This document shows positions 1 through 9,892 of a stretch of DNA of 64,000 nucleotides, piece by piece. Each line of letters begins with the position of its first letter. Within the stretch, counting starts at the first letter, position 1. The DNA is from Photobacterium marinum (lineage in GTDB: Bacteria; Pseudomonadota; Gammaproteobacteria; Enterobacterales; Vibrionaceae), in assembly GCF_000331515.1 (NCBI RefSeq), contig NZ_AMZO01000019.1, positions 52,530-116,529 on the forward strand. The letters run 5' to 3'. A program made the position numbers and the translations under genes. The notes beneath the pieces were generated by a model. It saw nothing but the letters and a program-made list of their open reading frames with translations. It was not told the DNA's origin and made no database searches.

Positions 1-449
1 TTTCTGCAAAGCACGGCACCAACATTGATGCGGTTGAAAAGATTGTTCGCGACCATTTGCCTGAAGGTGAATACTACTTCCCTGAAGAGTATGTGACGGA
101 CCGTTCTCAGCGCTTTATGGCCTCGGAAATCATCCGTGAAAAGCTGATGCGCTTCACCGGTGATGAACTACCTTACTCAATTACTGTTGAAATTGAGCGC
201 TTTGACTACAACCCGGATACCGATGGCTTTGATATCAACGGCCTGATCCTGGTTGAACGTAAAGGCCAGAAGAAGATGGTGATCGGTAAGGGGGGGGACA
301 AGATCAAGACCATCGGCCGTGAAGCCCGTCTTGATATGGAAGAGCTGTTCGAGCGCAAGGTTTACCTTGAGCTGTGGGTTAAGGTGAAATCTGGCTGGGC
401 TGATGACGAACGTGCACTGCGTAGCCTGGGTTATATCGACGACCTGTAA
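1..449 (+). CDS. era: GTPase Era, C-terminal part (5' end outside window)
   Basis: This is the 3' portion of Era, the essential GTPase that binds the 3' end of 16S rRNA during 30S assembly. The frame is open from base 3, so the gene is cut by the window edge and the GTPase domain is missing. What remains ends the GTPase-KH linker ([25 protein letters not shown]) and contains the full KH domain with its [11 protein letters not shown]-binding loop. That loop is encoded by a run of eight G at 290-297. recO follows after 8 bp, as in the rnc-era-recO-pdxJ-acpS operon of other gammaproteobacteria. The identity is secure; only the start is unseen. Confidence 0.97.
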   Translation, partial: SAKHGTNIDAVEKIVRDHLPEGEYYFPEEYVTDRSQRFMASEIIREKLMRFTGDELPYSITVEIERFDYNPDTDGFDINGLILVERKGQKKMVIGKGGDKIKTIGREARLDMEELFERKVYLELWVKVKSGWADDERALRSLGYIDDL

Positions 450-457
450 GGGGCACC

Positions 458-1168
458 ATGGAGGGGCTTCAACGCTGTTTTGTCCTTCATTCTCGCCCCT
501 ATAGCGAGACGAGCCTGATCCTTGATGTTTTCAGTGAGGACTCAGGCCGTATTACGCTTTTATCGAAAGGAGCGCGCCGTAAGCGCTCCAACCTCAAAGG
601 GGCGCTCCAGCCCTTCACCCCGCTGTTTATGAAATGGTCAGGCCGTGGTTCAATGCCAGTGCTGACCCATGCCGAACCTATCAGTATCAGCCTGCCGATG
701 CGCAGCTATATTTTGTATTCCGCGATGTATGTCAACGAACTGCTGGCGCGGGTATTGGAGAATGACACTCCCTATCCAATGCTGTTTCTGGACTACCTCA
801 ATGTATTGCGTGAGCTGGCGCAGGCTGAGAACCCGGAACCGGCATTGCGTCGTTTTGAGCTGGCACTGTTACAGCACCTTGGCTATGGTATTGATTTTCT
901 TCACTGTGCAGGCAGTGGCTTACCGGTCGAAGACAGTATGACCTACAACTACCGCGATCAAAAAGGTTTCATTGCATCAATGGTCGTCGGCCAGTTGTCG
1001 TTTACCGGCAATGAACTGAAAGCCATTGCTGCCCGGCGTTTTGAAACTCCGGAACAACTTCGTGCCGCAAAACGCTTTACACGTATAGCCTTGAAGCCGT
1101 ATCTTGGCGGCAAACCATTAAAAAGCAGGGAATTATTTATCCCTAGAGGAAGGAGTACCGGAAAATGA
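458..1168 (+). CDS. recO: DNA repair protein RecO
   Basis: RecO is the recombination mediator that, with RecR, loads RecA on SSB-coated single-stranded DNA and anneals complementary strands. The 236-residue product has the N-terminal OB-fold signature ([23 protein letters not shown], shown here as one motif in two parts: [14 protein letters not shown] and TSLILDVFS), then the helical domain. Length is normal for the family. The ATG at 458 is preceded by a GGGGCACC stretch and lies 8 bp after era. Its stop overlaps the pdxJ start by 4 bp (ATGA), which suggests translational coupling. Unlike many RecO proteins it shows no complete four-cysteine zinc site, as is usual in enterobacteria and vibrios. 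Confidence 0.96.
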   Translation: MEGLQRCFVLHSRPYSETSLILDVFSEDSGRITLLSKGARRKRSNLKGALQPFTPLFMKWSGRGSMPVLTHAEPISISLPMRSYILYSAMYVNELLARVLENDTPYPMLFLDYLNVLRELAQAENPEPALRRFELALLQHLGYGIDFLHCAGSGLPVEDSMTYNYRDQKGFIASMVVGQLSFTGNELKAIAARRFETPEQLRAAKRFTRIALKPYLGGKPLKSRELFIPRGRSTGK

Positions 1169-1896
1169 ACAACATCTTACTCGGCGTGAATATCGATCAT
1201 ATTGCAACATTGCGTAACGCCCGAGGTACTCGTTACCCTGATCCGGTTCATGCGGCAGAGGTGGCAGAGCGTGCAGGCGCTGACGGTATTACCGTTCACC
1301 TGCGTGAAGACCGCCGTCATATCAAAGACCGTGATGTCCGTATTTTGCGCGAAACCATCCAGACCCGAATGAACCTGGAAATGGCTGTGACTGATGAGAT
1401 GGTCAAGATTGCCCTGGAAACCAAGCCGGATTTCGTGTGCCTGGTACCGGAAAAGCGTGAAGAGCTGACAACAGAAGGTGGCTTGGATGTGGCTGGTCAG
1501 CTGGAAAAAGTGAAAGCAGCGACAGAAAAACTGAGTGCTGCGGGTATTAAAGTATCTCTGTTTATCGATGCTGACCGTGAGCAGATTGATGCAGCGGTTG
1601 CTTGTGGTGCACCGTATATCGAACTGCACACCGGCCATTATGCTGATGCCGAAACTGAAGAAGCTCAGCAGGATGAGCTGAAGAAAATTGCGGCAGCAGC
1701 AAGTTACGCCAATGATCAGGGCATCAAAGTGAATGCCGGTCATGGCCTGACTTACCACAACGTGAAGCCGATTGCGGCACTGCCGGAAGTGTATGAGCTG
1801 AACATCGGTCACTCGATTATCGGTCGGGCAGCATTTGACGGCTTGCAGCAAGCTGTTGCTGATATGAAAGCAATTATGCTGGAAGCCCGTCGTTAA
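1165..1896 (+). CDS. pdxJ: Pyridoxine 5'-phosphate synthase PdxJ
   Basis: PdxJ condenses 3-amino-2-oxopropyl phosphate with 1-deoxyxylulose 5-phosphate to give pyridoxine 5'-phosphate, the last ring-forming step of the DXP-dependent vitamin B6 pathway in the cytoplasm. The 243-residue TIM barrel starts [18 protein letters not shown] and carries the conserved LEMAVTD segment, the [10 protein letters not shown] segment and the phosphate-binding [11 protein letters not shown] loop. Length matches the family. The ATG overlaps the recO stop by 4 bp, and the stop overlaps the acpS start by one base (TAATG), so the three genes are very tightly packed. Confidence 0.98.
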   Translation: MNNILLGVNIDHIATLRNARGTRYPDPVHAAEVAERAGADGITVHLREDRRHIKDRDVRILRETIQTRMNLEMAVTDEMVKIALETKPDFVCLVPEKREELTTEGGLDVAGQLEKVKAATEKLSAAGIKVSLFIDADREQIDAAVACGAPYIELHTGHYADAETEEAQQDELKKIAAAASYANDQGIKVNAGHGLTYHNVKPIAALPEVYELNIGHSIIGRAAFDGLQQAVADMKAIMLEARR

Positions 1897-2276
1897 TGGC
1901 GATTGTCGGGCTGGGTACAGATATTGCCGATATCGAACGGGTCGAGAAAGCCTATGCCCGTTCCGGTGATGCTTTTGCCGAGCGTATATTGTCGCCATCC
2001 GAGTTCGATATCTTCAATGGCTTGAAACCGAAAGGCCGTTACCTGGCCAAGCGTTTTGCTGTAAAAGAAGCGGCATCTAAGGCTATCGGTACCGGTATTG
2101 CCTGTGGGGTCAGTTTTCAGGATTTTACCGTTAGTAACAATGAGCTGGGTAAGCCCATTTTGACGTTATCCGGTAAGGCGGCTGAATTGGCGGAAGGCAT
2201 GGGTGTTCAGCATGTTCACCTGACAATTGCTGATGAGAAGAAATACGCGGTTGCGACCGTTATTTTAGAAAGTTAG
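1896..2276 (+). CDS. acpS: Holo-[acyl-carrier-protein] synthase AcpS
   Basis: AcpS transfers 4'-phosphopantetheine from CoA to the serine of acyl carrier protein and so activates fatty-acid synthesis. The 126-residue protein starts with the Mg-binding motif [12 protein letters not shown] and has the second signature [15 protein letters not shown], which carries the catalytic Glu and Lys. Length is normal. It is the last gene of the era operon; its ATG shares a base with the pdxJ stop. A strong bidirectional terminator follows at 2293. Confidence 0.97.
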   Translation: MAIVGLGTDIADIERVEKAYARSGDAFAERILSPSEFDIFNGLKPKGRYLAKRFAVKEAASKAIGTGIACGVSFQDFTVSNNELGKPILTLSGKAAELAEGMGVQHVHLTIADEKKYAVATVILES

Positions 2277-2292
2277 TGATTGAACCCTGAAT

Positions 2293-2325
2293 AAAAAAGG
2301 CGAGCTTTTATGCTCGCCTTTTTTA
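2293..2325. terminator. Bidirectional intrinsic terminator between acpS and barA
   Basis: AAAAAAGGCGAGC, a short loop, then GCTCGCCTTTTTT. The stem has T tracts on both strands, so it can end acpS (+) and barA (-) transcripts. Confidence 0.93.
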
Positions 2326-2354
2326 TTTTCGGTGTCCCTTTAGAGGCGGGGACA

Positions 2355-5117
2355 TTAAGGCCGGTATGCCTTCGATGCCTTCACCACATTGTTCATCTCG
2401 TCGATCAATTCAAATAGCTCCGGCTCGATATCTTCGACGTTGGCATTCGCCTTGAGCTCGGTTTCAATGGTGTTACACAAGTTTTTCAGGCGCGGAACAC
2501 CACTGTAGGCACAGCTGCCGTGCAGTTTGTGAATTGGCGGCCACAGCTCTATGTCTTTGCCGTCCAGCGCCTCGTTGACCAGCATCTCTACTTCGGGCAT
2601 GAAATCAAGCAGCATTTGCAGCATATCTCTGGCCAGTTCTTCTTTTCCGGCCGCTTGTTTCAAAGCCAGATCCCAGTCCCAGCTGACGTTATTATCAACC
2701 GTTGGCACAGCGGAGTCTGTTACAGTTTCATTTACCGCCTGCTGAGCCGCTTCTGCGTCATTCGGGTGCGTCCATTTGGCCAGAATCTGTTGCAGAATGT
2801 GTTCTTCAATCGGTTTGGTCAGATAGTCATCCATACCTGCATCTAGCAGTCGTTCTCGCTCGCCTACCATCGCATGGGCTGTTACCGCAATCACTGGAGT
2901 GTGTTGGTTCAACTCAGTTTTGTGGATCTCCTGACTGGCCGTCACCCCGTCCATTTCCGGCATCTGGATATCCATAAAGATCAGGTCAAATGCTTTCTGG
3001 CTGGCATACTCAACGGCCCTACGTCCGCCGGTAGCCGTGATCACTGTTTCTACCCGCTCGCTGAGCAGTGCGGAAATCAGTTTCAGGTTGGCCGGGTTGT
3101 CGTCTACCGCCATAACGGTCAGTGGCTGGATCGTACTAACCGGTTCCGGTAGTTGTGGCTCTGGTTCAACCAGCATATCCGGTTCACTGATCAGGGACTC
3201 AAGCAGTTTGCGGTGAGCCAGAGGTTTTGGCAGGCAGGCGGTTACGCCAGCGTTAACTAAACGCTCGGATAGGGCCAGTTCGGTAGTCGGCAGGCTGACC
3301 ATCACCTTGTCAGCCAATTGCTCGGCCTTGAAGACCATATCGAGCAGAGTGGCAATAGGTGGCTGCTCGCCCGGTGCCAGGTTGAGCAGGGCAAAGTGGT
3401 GGTGCTCTGCATCGTCTGGCATGGTTGAGCGGTAAGTGACATGAAGACCGGCTCTGATCAGACGTTGCTGGATCACGGATGCAGCCTGCATATTTGGTTC
3501 GATCAACAGCAGCTTCTTGTCAGTCAGTGATGAGGTATCAATTGGCTGAGATACAGGCAGATCGGTTTTGGTCAGGCGTAGGGTAAACCAGAAGGTCGAC
3601 CCCTGGTGCAGACGACTGGTCAGGCTGATTTCGCCACCCATCTGGGTAACCAGTTTCTGGGTGATCACCAGCCCCAGACCGGTACCGCCATAGCGGCGAG
3701 AAATGCTGGCATCAGCCTGGCTGAATGCCTGGAACAGCTGGGCCTGTTGGCGTTCAGAAATACCGATACCAGTATCACGAACCATAAACTGCAGATCGAT
3801 GTTGGCATCTTTGTCGGTCTTCAGCTCGACGGATACATCAATGTTACCGCGCTCGGTAAACTTCACTGCGTTGCCGATCAGGTTGGTCAGCACCTGTTGG
3901 ATGCGGAGTGGGTCGCCAATGAGTCCGGCCGGAATGCGCTCATCAATTTTCAGCGTCAGTTCCAGGCCTTTTTCATGGGCACTTGGTGCCAGCAGTTTCA
4001 TCACTTCATCCAGCGACTCGGTGAAGTCGAACGGAATGTTTTCCAGCAATAGTTTACCGGCTTCTAGTTTCGAGAAGTCGAGGATGTCATTGATGATGGT
4101 TAACAGGTTATTGGCGGATTTCTCGATCGTTTGCAGGTAATCCTGCTGGCTTGAGCTGAGGCGAGTTTTCAGCATCTGGCGGGTAAAGCCGATAACGCCG
4201 TTCAGCGGGGTACGCAATTCGTGCGACATGTTCGCCAGGAACTCGGATTTCACCCGAGCCGCTTCCTGGGCGCGTTTCTTGGCTATGTCGAGTTCAACGT
4301 TCTGGATTTCCAGCTGCTCAAGGGTTTCACGCAGATCTGAGGTCGCTTGGTCGATACTCTGCTGCATTTCGATATGGTATTCCGACAGCGAAACAGCCAT
4401 GGCGTTGATACCGTTTTTCAGCGTATCCAGCTCACCAAGCAGCTGACCTTCAATCCGGACATCAAGGTGTCCGCGACGGATCCGGTCTACCACACTGACC
4501 ATGTGGGAGATTGGGCGGGTGACGTCTTTCATCAGGCGGTAGGCAAACAGGGAGGACAGTGTAAGGCCTAGCAGAAGCACCATCAGAGCCGTGAAGACTT
4601 CCTGGTATTGCTGCAGGCGCAGGGCGCTCAGATCCAGCTCAAGGGCGATATAACCTAGTGTTTCAGCCCGGTAGCCGGGATAAGATGCACTGTTGAACTG
4701 GCCTTCTTTCAGAATTGGTGCGCGCAGGATCAGCGAGTTTTCATTGAGCTGGGTTTCCAGTAATAAAGGGACCTGCTGATCATCCGGATACATCAGAGCT
4801 TCGAAATTCCGGTGGAAATTCGAGGTAACGAACAGTTCGTTCTTGGCATCAAAAACGGCAATACTCCGCACGATTTGCGAATGCTTGCGGTGAGCATAGC
4901 TGATTAACCTGCGAACGGCCTCACGGTTGTGATCTGTCATACCGTATTCGGTTGAAATCGCAAGAGGTTCGATGATGCTGGCACCGGTTGATATAAGCTG
5001 ATGTTCAAGATCCCGGTAGCGGCTCATTGTGAAAAATGCGCTCAACAGCAGGCCAATAATCAGCGTCGGTGCTAATGTCAGGGTGAAGACCCTGGCACGG
5101 AGTCCATATTTGGTCAT
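2355..5117 (-). CDS. barA: Hybrid sensor histidine kinase BarA
   Basis: BarA is the tripartite sensor kinase that phosphorylates UvrY/VarA and so switches on the Csr small RNAs that titrate CsrA. Residues 12-30 and about 173-195 are membrane segments around a periplasmic sensor. Then come a HAMP domain, a HisKA domain with His299 in SHELRTPLNG, and a HATPase domain (DTGIGI, GGTGLGL). A degenerate first receiver (about 532-645) follows, then a true receiver with Asp716 in LIFMDIQMPEMDG and a C-terminal Hpt domain with His863 in HKLHGS. The frame is open to 5162, but MTKYGLRARV at 5117 matches the N-terminus of E. coli BarA, giving 920 residues. It is divergent from rlmD, as in E. coli. Confidence 0.96.
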   Translation of the reverse strand: MTKYGLRARVFTLTLAPTLIIGLLLSAFFTMSRYRDLEHQLISTGASIIEPLAISTEYGMTDHNREAVRRLISYAHRKHSQIVRSIAVFDAKNELFVTSNFHRNFEALMYPDDQQVPLLLETQLNENSLILRAPILKEGQFNSASYPGYRAETLGYIALELDLSALRLQQYQEVFTALMVLLLGLTLSSLFAYRLMKDVTRPISHMVSVVDRIRRGHLDVRIEGQLLGELDTLKNGINAMAVSLSEYHIEMQQSIDQATSDLRETLEQLEIQNVELDIAKKRAQEAARVKSEFLANMSHELRTPLNGVIGFTRQMLKTRLSSSQQDYLQTIEKSANNLLTIINDILDFSKLEAGKLLLENIPFDFTESLDEVMKLLAPSAHEKGLELTLKIDERIPAGLIGDPLRIQQVLTNLIGNAVKFTERGNIDVSVELKTDKDANIDLQFMVRDTGIGISERQQAQLFQAFSQADASISRRYGGTGLGLVITQKLVTQMGGEISLTSRLHQGSTFWFTLRLTKTDLPVSQPIDTSSLTDKKLLLIEPNMQAASVIQQRLIRAGLHVTYRSTMPDDAEHHHFALLNLAPGEQPPIATLLDMVFKAEQLADKVMVSLPTTELALSERLVNAGVTACLPKPLAHRKLLESLISEPDMLVEPEPQLPEPVSTIQPLTVMAVDDNPANLKLISALLSERVETVITATGGRRAVEYASQKAFDLIFMDIQMPEMDGVTASQEIHKTELNQHTPVIAVTAHAMVGERERLLDAGMDDYLTKPIEEHILQQILAKWTHPNDAEAAQQAVNETVTDSAVPTVDNNVSWDWDLALKQAAGKEELARDMLQMLLDFMPEVEMLVNEALDGKDIELWPPIHKLHGSCAYSGVPRLKNLCNTIETELKANANVEDIEPELFELIDEMNNVVKASKAYRP

Positions 5118-5212
5118 GGTTATCTTAATTACAAGAGTGCGATTCTGTGGGAGAATTGTCATCCATTTGTGGCCGTTAGCTTAATGAAACTAAGGCTGTT
5201 CGACAATCAACT

Positions 5213-5247
5213 AATACCAAACTGCTGACAAGGTCACTCAGTTTGGT
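5213..5247. repeat. Inverted-repeat element (copy 1) in the barA/rlmD divergent gap
   Basis: AATACCAAACTG at 5213-5224 faces CAGTTTGGT at 5239-5247. The same 12-base left arm and an 8-base right arm recur at 28894-28945. It lies in the 156-bp gap that must hold both divergent promoters. It may be a dispersed palindromic repeat or an operator. Confidence 0.7.
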
Positions 5248-5273
5248 CTACCTGTTCCGTGAGTCAAAACACT

Positions 5274-6599
5274 ATGGCACGCTTTTTTAAGCCCCAAAAA
5301 CGAAAAGTAACCGATACCAAGCATAAAGAAATCGAGATCAGCCGCCTGGATCATCTCGGCGCGGGTATTGGTCATCTCAACAAGAAACCGGTTTTCGTCG
5401 ACGGTTTGCTGCCTGGCGAAAAAGCCCTGGTGCAGTTTACGGAAGACAAGAAACAGTTTGCTCGTGCCAAAGTTATTAAGCGTCTGAGCGACAGCGAAGC
5501 GCGTATTAAACCTCATTGTCCAATCTATGACCAGTGCGGCGGTTGTAACCTGCAGCATTTATCGCACCAGGGCCAGGTAGAAGCAAAGCAACAGGCACTG
5601 AAAGAGTTGATGAGTAAGTTCGCTGCAACGGATAAGCAGCAAGAGTTTGCTCTTGAAGCGCCGATTACCGGCAGCGAGCGTCACTACCGCCGTTGCACCC
5701 GCTTTGCGGTTAAACCGGGAGGCGGCAAACTACAGTTTGGTTTCCGCCGTAAGCAGAGCAAAGAAATTGTCGATGTTGAGCACTGTCCGGTGCTAGCTGA
5801 ATCGCTTAATGAATTGCTGCCGTCGCTGCGCAGCCTGCTAGGACAACTGAAAGGCCAGAAGCACCTGGGTCATGTCGAGCTGGTGGAAGCCGATAATGGC
5901 CGGGTGGTACTGATCCGCCATCTGCAACCGTTCTCTGACAAAGATATGACCTTGCTTCGTCAGTTTGCTGAGCAGCACGATGTTATTCTGTATTTAGCGC
6001 CAACATCTGATTCAATTGATAGAATTTCTGGTCAGGCTCCGTATTATGAACTGGACGGGATGAAGTTGTATTTCTCCCCGAAAGACTTTATCCAGGTCAA
6101 CCGGGATGTGAACAGGCAAATGGTACAACAGGCAATGGACTGGCTGACCGTTGAGCCGGAAGATCGTGTTCTGGATCTGTTCTGTGGCCTGGGGAATTTC
6201 AGCCTGCCGCTGGCAAAACGGGCAAAATCGCTGGTCGGTGTTGAAGGTGTTGATGAAATGGTGCATCGTGCCAGTGATAATGCATTGATTAATAACCAGG
6301 GAAATGCTTCATTTTATCAGGCAAACCTGGAGCAGGATGTCACAGAGATGGCATGGGCCAAAGAGCCATTTAATAAGATTTTGCTTGACCCTGCCCGCGC
6401 CGGTGCTGCCGGTGTAATGCAGCATGTTATTAACCTGAACCCGGAAAGGGTTGTCTATGTGTCGTGCAACCCGGCAACGCTGGCTCGGGACAGCCAGGTG
6501 CTGCTGAAGCAGGGATATCAGTTGGAGCGGTTGGGTATGCTGGATATGTTCCCGCATACCGGGCATCTAGAATCTATGGCGTTGTTTACCAGAATTTAA
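5274..6599 (+). CDS. rlmD: 23S rRNA (uracil-1939-C5)-methyltransferase RlmD
   Basis: RlmD (RumA) methylates U1939 of 23S rRNA using S-adenosylmethionine. The 441-residue protein has an N-terminal TRAM domain (GIGHLN...VDGLLPGE). The iron-sulfur cysteines follow in HCPIYDQCGGCNLQ and EHCPVL. The SAM motif is LDLFCGLGNFSLPLA, and the catalytic cysteine is in VYVSCNPATLARD near the C-terminus. A GTG at 5259 would add five residues, but the ATG at 5274 (MARFFKPQKR) fits the family better. relA follows after 54 bp, the E. coli order (barA, rlmD, relA, mazG, pyrG, eno). Confidence 0.96.
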   Translation: MARFFKPQKRKVTDTKHKEIEISRLDHLGAGIGHLNKKPVFVDGLLPGEKALVQFTEDKKQFARAKVIKRLSDSEARIKPHCPIYDQCGGCNLQHLSHQGQVEAKQQALKELMSKFAATDKQQEFALEAPITGSERHYRRCTRFAVKPGGGKLQFGFRRKQSKEIVDVEHCPVLAESLNELLPSLRSLLGQLKGQKHLGHVELVEADNGRVVLIRHLQPFSDKDMTLLRQFAEQHDVILYLAPTSDSIDRISGQAPYYELDGMKLYFSPKDFIQVNRDVNRQMVQQAMDWLTVEPEDRVLDLFCGLGNFSLPLAKRAKSLVGVEGVDEMVHRASDNALINNQGNASFYQANLEQDVTEMAWAKEPFNKILLDPARAGAAGVMQHVINLNPERVVYVSCNPATLARDSQVLLKQGYQLERLGMLDMFPHTGHLESMALFTRI

Positions 6600-6653
6600 A
6601 CAGCGCCCGGGGATTAGTGTTTAATCACGTTTAGAGAAAGACAGGAAAGAGAA

Positions 6654-8882
6654 ATGGTCGCAGTTCGCGGTGCGCATTTGAAGGAAAATCATACATTCGA
6701 GCCCGCTTCTTGGGTTGAAAGCCTGAAGCAGGAGCCAAAGGTTGCCAAACATGTGTTGAAGGCTTACCAGCGGTGTATCGAATTAACGACAGGGGATAAG
6801 TCAGCGCCGCTATTGTTGTGGCGTGGCCGCGAAATGGTGGAGATCCTTGTTACCCTGAGCATGGACAAGGATACTCTGGTCGCAGCCCTGTTATTCCCTG
6901 TGGTTGAAGCTGGGCTGTATGAACCTGAGCAGCTCAACGAAGATTACAACAACACTATTTTGCAAATGGTTACCGGTGTCAGCCAGATGGCTGCAATCGG
7001 TCAGCTCAACGCCACCACTGAAGGGGCGGCACAATCGGCACAGGTTGATAATATCCGCCGTATGCTGCTGTCGATGGTAGATGATTTCCGCTGCGTGGTT
7101 ATCAAACTTGCTGAACGCATTTGTAACCTGCGGGAAGTAAAGGATGAGCCTGATGAGGTACGCCGCGCTGCAGCGAAAGAGTGTGCCAATATCTATGCCC
7201 CGCTGGCGAACCGCTTGGGTATCGGCCAGCTGAAGTGGGAAATTGAAGATTACGCCTTCCGTTATAACCACCCGGTTACCTACAAGCAAATTGCTAAACA
7301 GCTTTCCGAGCGCCGGATTGATCGTGAGCAGTACATTGAACGCTTTGTAAATGACTTAGCGGAATCGATGAAAGCGTCTCAGATCCGGGCCGAGGTACAT
7401 GGTCGTCCGAAGCATATCTACAGTATCTGGCGCAAAATGCAGAAGAAGAGCCTGGCGTTTGACGAATTGTTCGATGTGCGTGCAGTTCGTATCATCGCCG
7501 AGGAGCTGCAGGATTGTTACGCCGCGTTGGGGGTGGTTCATACCAAGTACCGTCATTTGCCGAAAGAGTTTGATGACTATGTCGCCAACCCGAAACCTAA
7601 CGGTTATCAGTCGATCCACACAGTAGTGCTGGGGCCGGAAGGTAAAACCATCGAAATCCAGATCCGAACCAAGCAGATGCACGAGGAATCGGAGCTGGGT
7701 GTGGCTGCGCACTGGAAGTACAAGGAAAGCGGTTCATCTTCGAGCGGTGCACGCTCTTCCTACGACGAGAAAATCAACTGGTTGCGTAAGCTATTAGCCT
7801 GGCAGGAAGAGATGTCAGACTCCGGTGAGATGCTTGAAGAGCTGCGTAGCCAGGTGTTTGATGATCGCGTCTATGCCTTCACGCCGAAAGGTGATGTGGT
7901 TGACCTGCCGTTAAACGCAACGCCGCTGGACTTTGCCTACCACATTCACTCCGAAGTCGGGCATCGTTGTATCGGTGCCAAGGTGGAAGGACGTATTGTT
8001 CCGTTTACCTACCGCCTGCAGATGGGCGATCAGGTGGAAATTATCACCCAGAAAGAGCCGAATCCGTCCCGCGACTGGCTGAACCCGAATCTGGGTTTTG
8101 TTACCTCAAGCCGCGCCCGGGCCAAGGTGCATGCCTGGTTCCGCAAGCAGGATCGTGACAAGAATATTGCTGCCGGTCGGGAAATTCTGGAAATAGAGTT
8201 GGCAAAAATCGGCGCAACGTTGAAAGATGCTGAAGCTTATGCTCTCAAGCGGTTCAATGTAAATTCGCCGGTTGAGCTGTATGCCGGTATCGGCAGCGGT
8301 GATCTGCGTATCAACCAGGTTATTAACCACATCAATGCACTGGTGAACAAGCCGACTGCTGAGGAAGAAGACCAGCAATTGCTGGAAAAACTGACCGAAG
8401 CCGGGGCTAAAGGTGCAGCCAAGAAACCACACCGTGATGCGGTGGTAGTGGAAGGGGTTGATAACCTGATGACTCACCTGGCACGCTGTTGTCAGCCGAT
8501 TCCGGGCGATGATATACAAGGTTTTGTCACCCAGGGCCGTGGTATTTCCGTTCACCGTAGCGATTGTGAGCAGTTGGATGAGCTGCGCCATGTGGCACCT
8601 GAGCGTATCATCGATACCGTCTGGGGTAGTGGTTTTGTTGGCAACTACAACATCACGGTGCGGGTAACCGCTTCGGAGCGTAACGGCTTGCTCAAAGATC
8701 TGACCAATACTTTCGCTAATGAGAAGGTCAAAGTATCAGGCATGAAGAGCCGTGTCGACTTTAAGAAGCAGATGTCGATTCTTGACTTCGAACTTGAACT
8801 GACAGATTTGGAAGTTTTGGGTCGGGTATTGAAGCGGATTGAGCATGTAAAAGATGTCGCTGAAGCCAAGCGACTGTACTAG
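6654..8882 (+). CDS. relA: GTP pyrophosphokinase RelA ((p)ppGpp synthetase I)
   Basis: RelA makes (p)ppGpp on ribosomes stalled by uncharged tRNA and so triggers the stringent response. The 742-residue protein has an N-terminal pseudo-hydrolase domain in which the HD motif is lost (LLFPVVEAGL), then the synthetase domain (about 240-360; NPKPNGYQSIHTVV, IEIQIRTKQMHEESE, GVAAHWKYK). A TGS domain lies at about 405-465, a zinc-finger-like segment (LARCCQPIPGDD) near 610, and an ACT/RRM domain at the end. Length matches E. coli RelA (744). The missing HD motif makes it a synthetase only; a SpoT should exist elsewhere. A terminator follows at 8914, before mazG. Confidence 0.98.
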   Translation: MVAVRGAHLKENHTFEPASWVESLKQEPKVAKHVLKAYQRCIELTTGDKSAPLLLWRGREMVEILVTLSMDKDTLVAALLFPVVEAGLYEPEQLNEDYNNTILQMVTGVSQMAAIGQLNATTEGAAQSAQVDNIRRMLLSMVDDFRCVVIKLAERICNLREVKDEPDEVRRAAAKECANIYAPLANRLGIGQLKWEIEDYAFRYNHPVTYKQIAKQLSERRIDREQYIERFVNDLAESMKASQIRAEVHGRPKHIYSIWRKMQKKSLAFDELFDVRAVRIIAEELQDCYAALGVVHTKYRHLPKEFDDYVANPKPNGYQSIHTVVLGPEGKTIEIQIRTKQMHEESELGVAAHWKYKESGSSSSGARSSYDEKINWLRKLLAWQEEMSDSGEMLEELRSQVFDDRVYAFTPKGDVVDLPLNATPLDFAYHIHSEVGHRCIGAKVEGRIVPFTYRLQMGDQVEIITQKEPNPSRDWLNPNLGFVTSSRARAKVHAWFRKQDRDKNIAAGREILEIELAKIGATLKDAEAYALKRFNVNSPVELYAGIGSGDLRINQVINHINALVNKPTAEEEDQQLLEKLTEAGAKGAAKKPHRDAVVVEGVDNLMTHLARCCQPIPGDDIQGFVTQGRGISVHRSDCEQLDELRHVAPERIIDTVWGSGFVGNYNITVRVTASERNGLLKDLTNTFANEKVKVSGMKSRVDFKKQMSILDFELELTDLEVLGRVLKRIEHVKDVAEAKRLY

Positions 8883-8913
8883 TCTTTTGCACTAGCGCAA
8901 GATAAAAACAATA

Positions 8914-8943
8914 AGCGGGGAGCCAGTGCTGCCCGCTTTTTTT
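8914..8943 (+). terminator. Intrinsic terminator after relA
   Basis: AGCGGG, a loop, then CCCGCT followed by seven T. It lies between relA and mazG, so mazG may depend on read-through or its own promoter. Confidence 0.85.
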
Positions 8944-8966
8944 GAACAGAGAAAAGATATTTCCGT

Positions 8967-9770
8967 ATGAGCAACAAGCAGCAAGAACCGATTGAACGCC
9001 TGGTTGAAATTATGGCAACCCTGAGGGATCCGGAAAACGGATGCCCGTGGGATTTGAAGCAGAGCTTTGCCACGATAGTACCGCATACCCTTGAAGAGGC
9101 GTATGAAGTGGCGGATGCGATTGAGCAGCAAAATTGGGATGACGTTCGCGAAGAGTTGGGAGACTTGTTGTTTCAGGTGATTTTCTACAGCCAACTGGGC
9201 AAAGAGCAGGGACTGTTTGATTTTGATGATGTAGTCAGCGGCATCAATGAAAAGTTGACCCGTCGCCATCCACATGTGTTCGGTGAGGCAGAGTTTGCCG
9301 ATGAAGCCACTATCAATGCGAACTGGGAAGCGGAGAAAGCTAAGGAGCGCGAAGCGAAGGGCGAAGACGTCAGTATTCTGGCCAATATACCGAAAGTAAT
9401 GCCGGCATTGACTCGTGCCGATAAAATTCAGAAGCGTTGTGCCAAACACGGTTTTGACTGGGATAGCATTGGCCCGGTGGTTGATAAGGTTAGGGAAGAA
9501 ATTGACGAAGTGATGGATGAAGTCATCCAAGTGTCACCTGAACAGCATAAGATCGAAGAAGAAGTCGGGGATTTATTGTTTGCTGCGGTGAACTTAAGTC
9601 GGCACCTGAAAGTGAAACCAGAGCTTGCCCTGCAGCGCGCCAACAGGAAATTTGAGCGTCGTTTTCGCGAAGTTGAAAAAAGTGTGCTAGAAAAAGGAAA
9701 GCGTCTTGATGACTGTTCGCTGGAAATGCTCGATCAGGAGTGGGAGAAGGTCAAAAAACAGGAAGCTTAG
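8967..9770 (+). CDS. mazG: Nucleoside triphosphate pyrophosphohydrolase MazG
   Basis: MazG hydrolyses NTPs and dNTPs to monophosphates and pyrophosphate. In E. coli it lowers ppGpp and is held with MazEF, but no mazEF genes are present here. The 267-residue protein has two MazG repeats, each with an EExxE...ExxD metal site: LEEAYEVADAIE with EELGDLLFQV in the first half, and REEIDEVMDEV with EEVGDLLFAAVN in the second. The GCPWDLKQSF signature lies near residue 30. Length is typical. It sits between relA and pyrG, its standard vibrio and enterobacterial position. Confidence 0.96.
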   Translation: MSNKQQEPIERLVEIMATLRDPENGCPWDLKQSFATIVPHTLEEAYEVADAIEQQNWDDVREELGDLLFQVIFYSQLGKEQGLFDFDDVVSGINEKLTRRHPHVFGEAEFADEATINANWEAEKAKEREAKGEDVSILANIPKVMPALTRADKIQKRCAKHGFDWDSIGPVVDKVREEIDEVMDEVIQVSPEQHKIEEEVGDLLFAAVNLSRHLKVKPELALQRANRKFERRFREVEKSVLEKGKRLDDCSLEMLDQEWEKVKKQEA

Positions 9771-9892
9771 GCCGAACAAATGGATAGCTCACGGAGGGGC
9801 GTTGCTTTATATCATATGACTCAATAGTCATGCTGTTCGGTATATTTGATTTGAGACAAAAAAAAACAGCTAATGCTGTGATAGTTTTCACG

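Noticed and set aside
2520..4571. Plus-strand frames inside barA.
   Set aside because: They lie opposite a long, well-conserved kinase gene and resemble no protein family.
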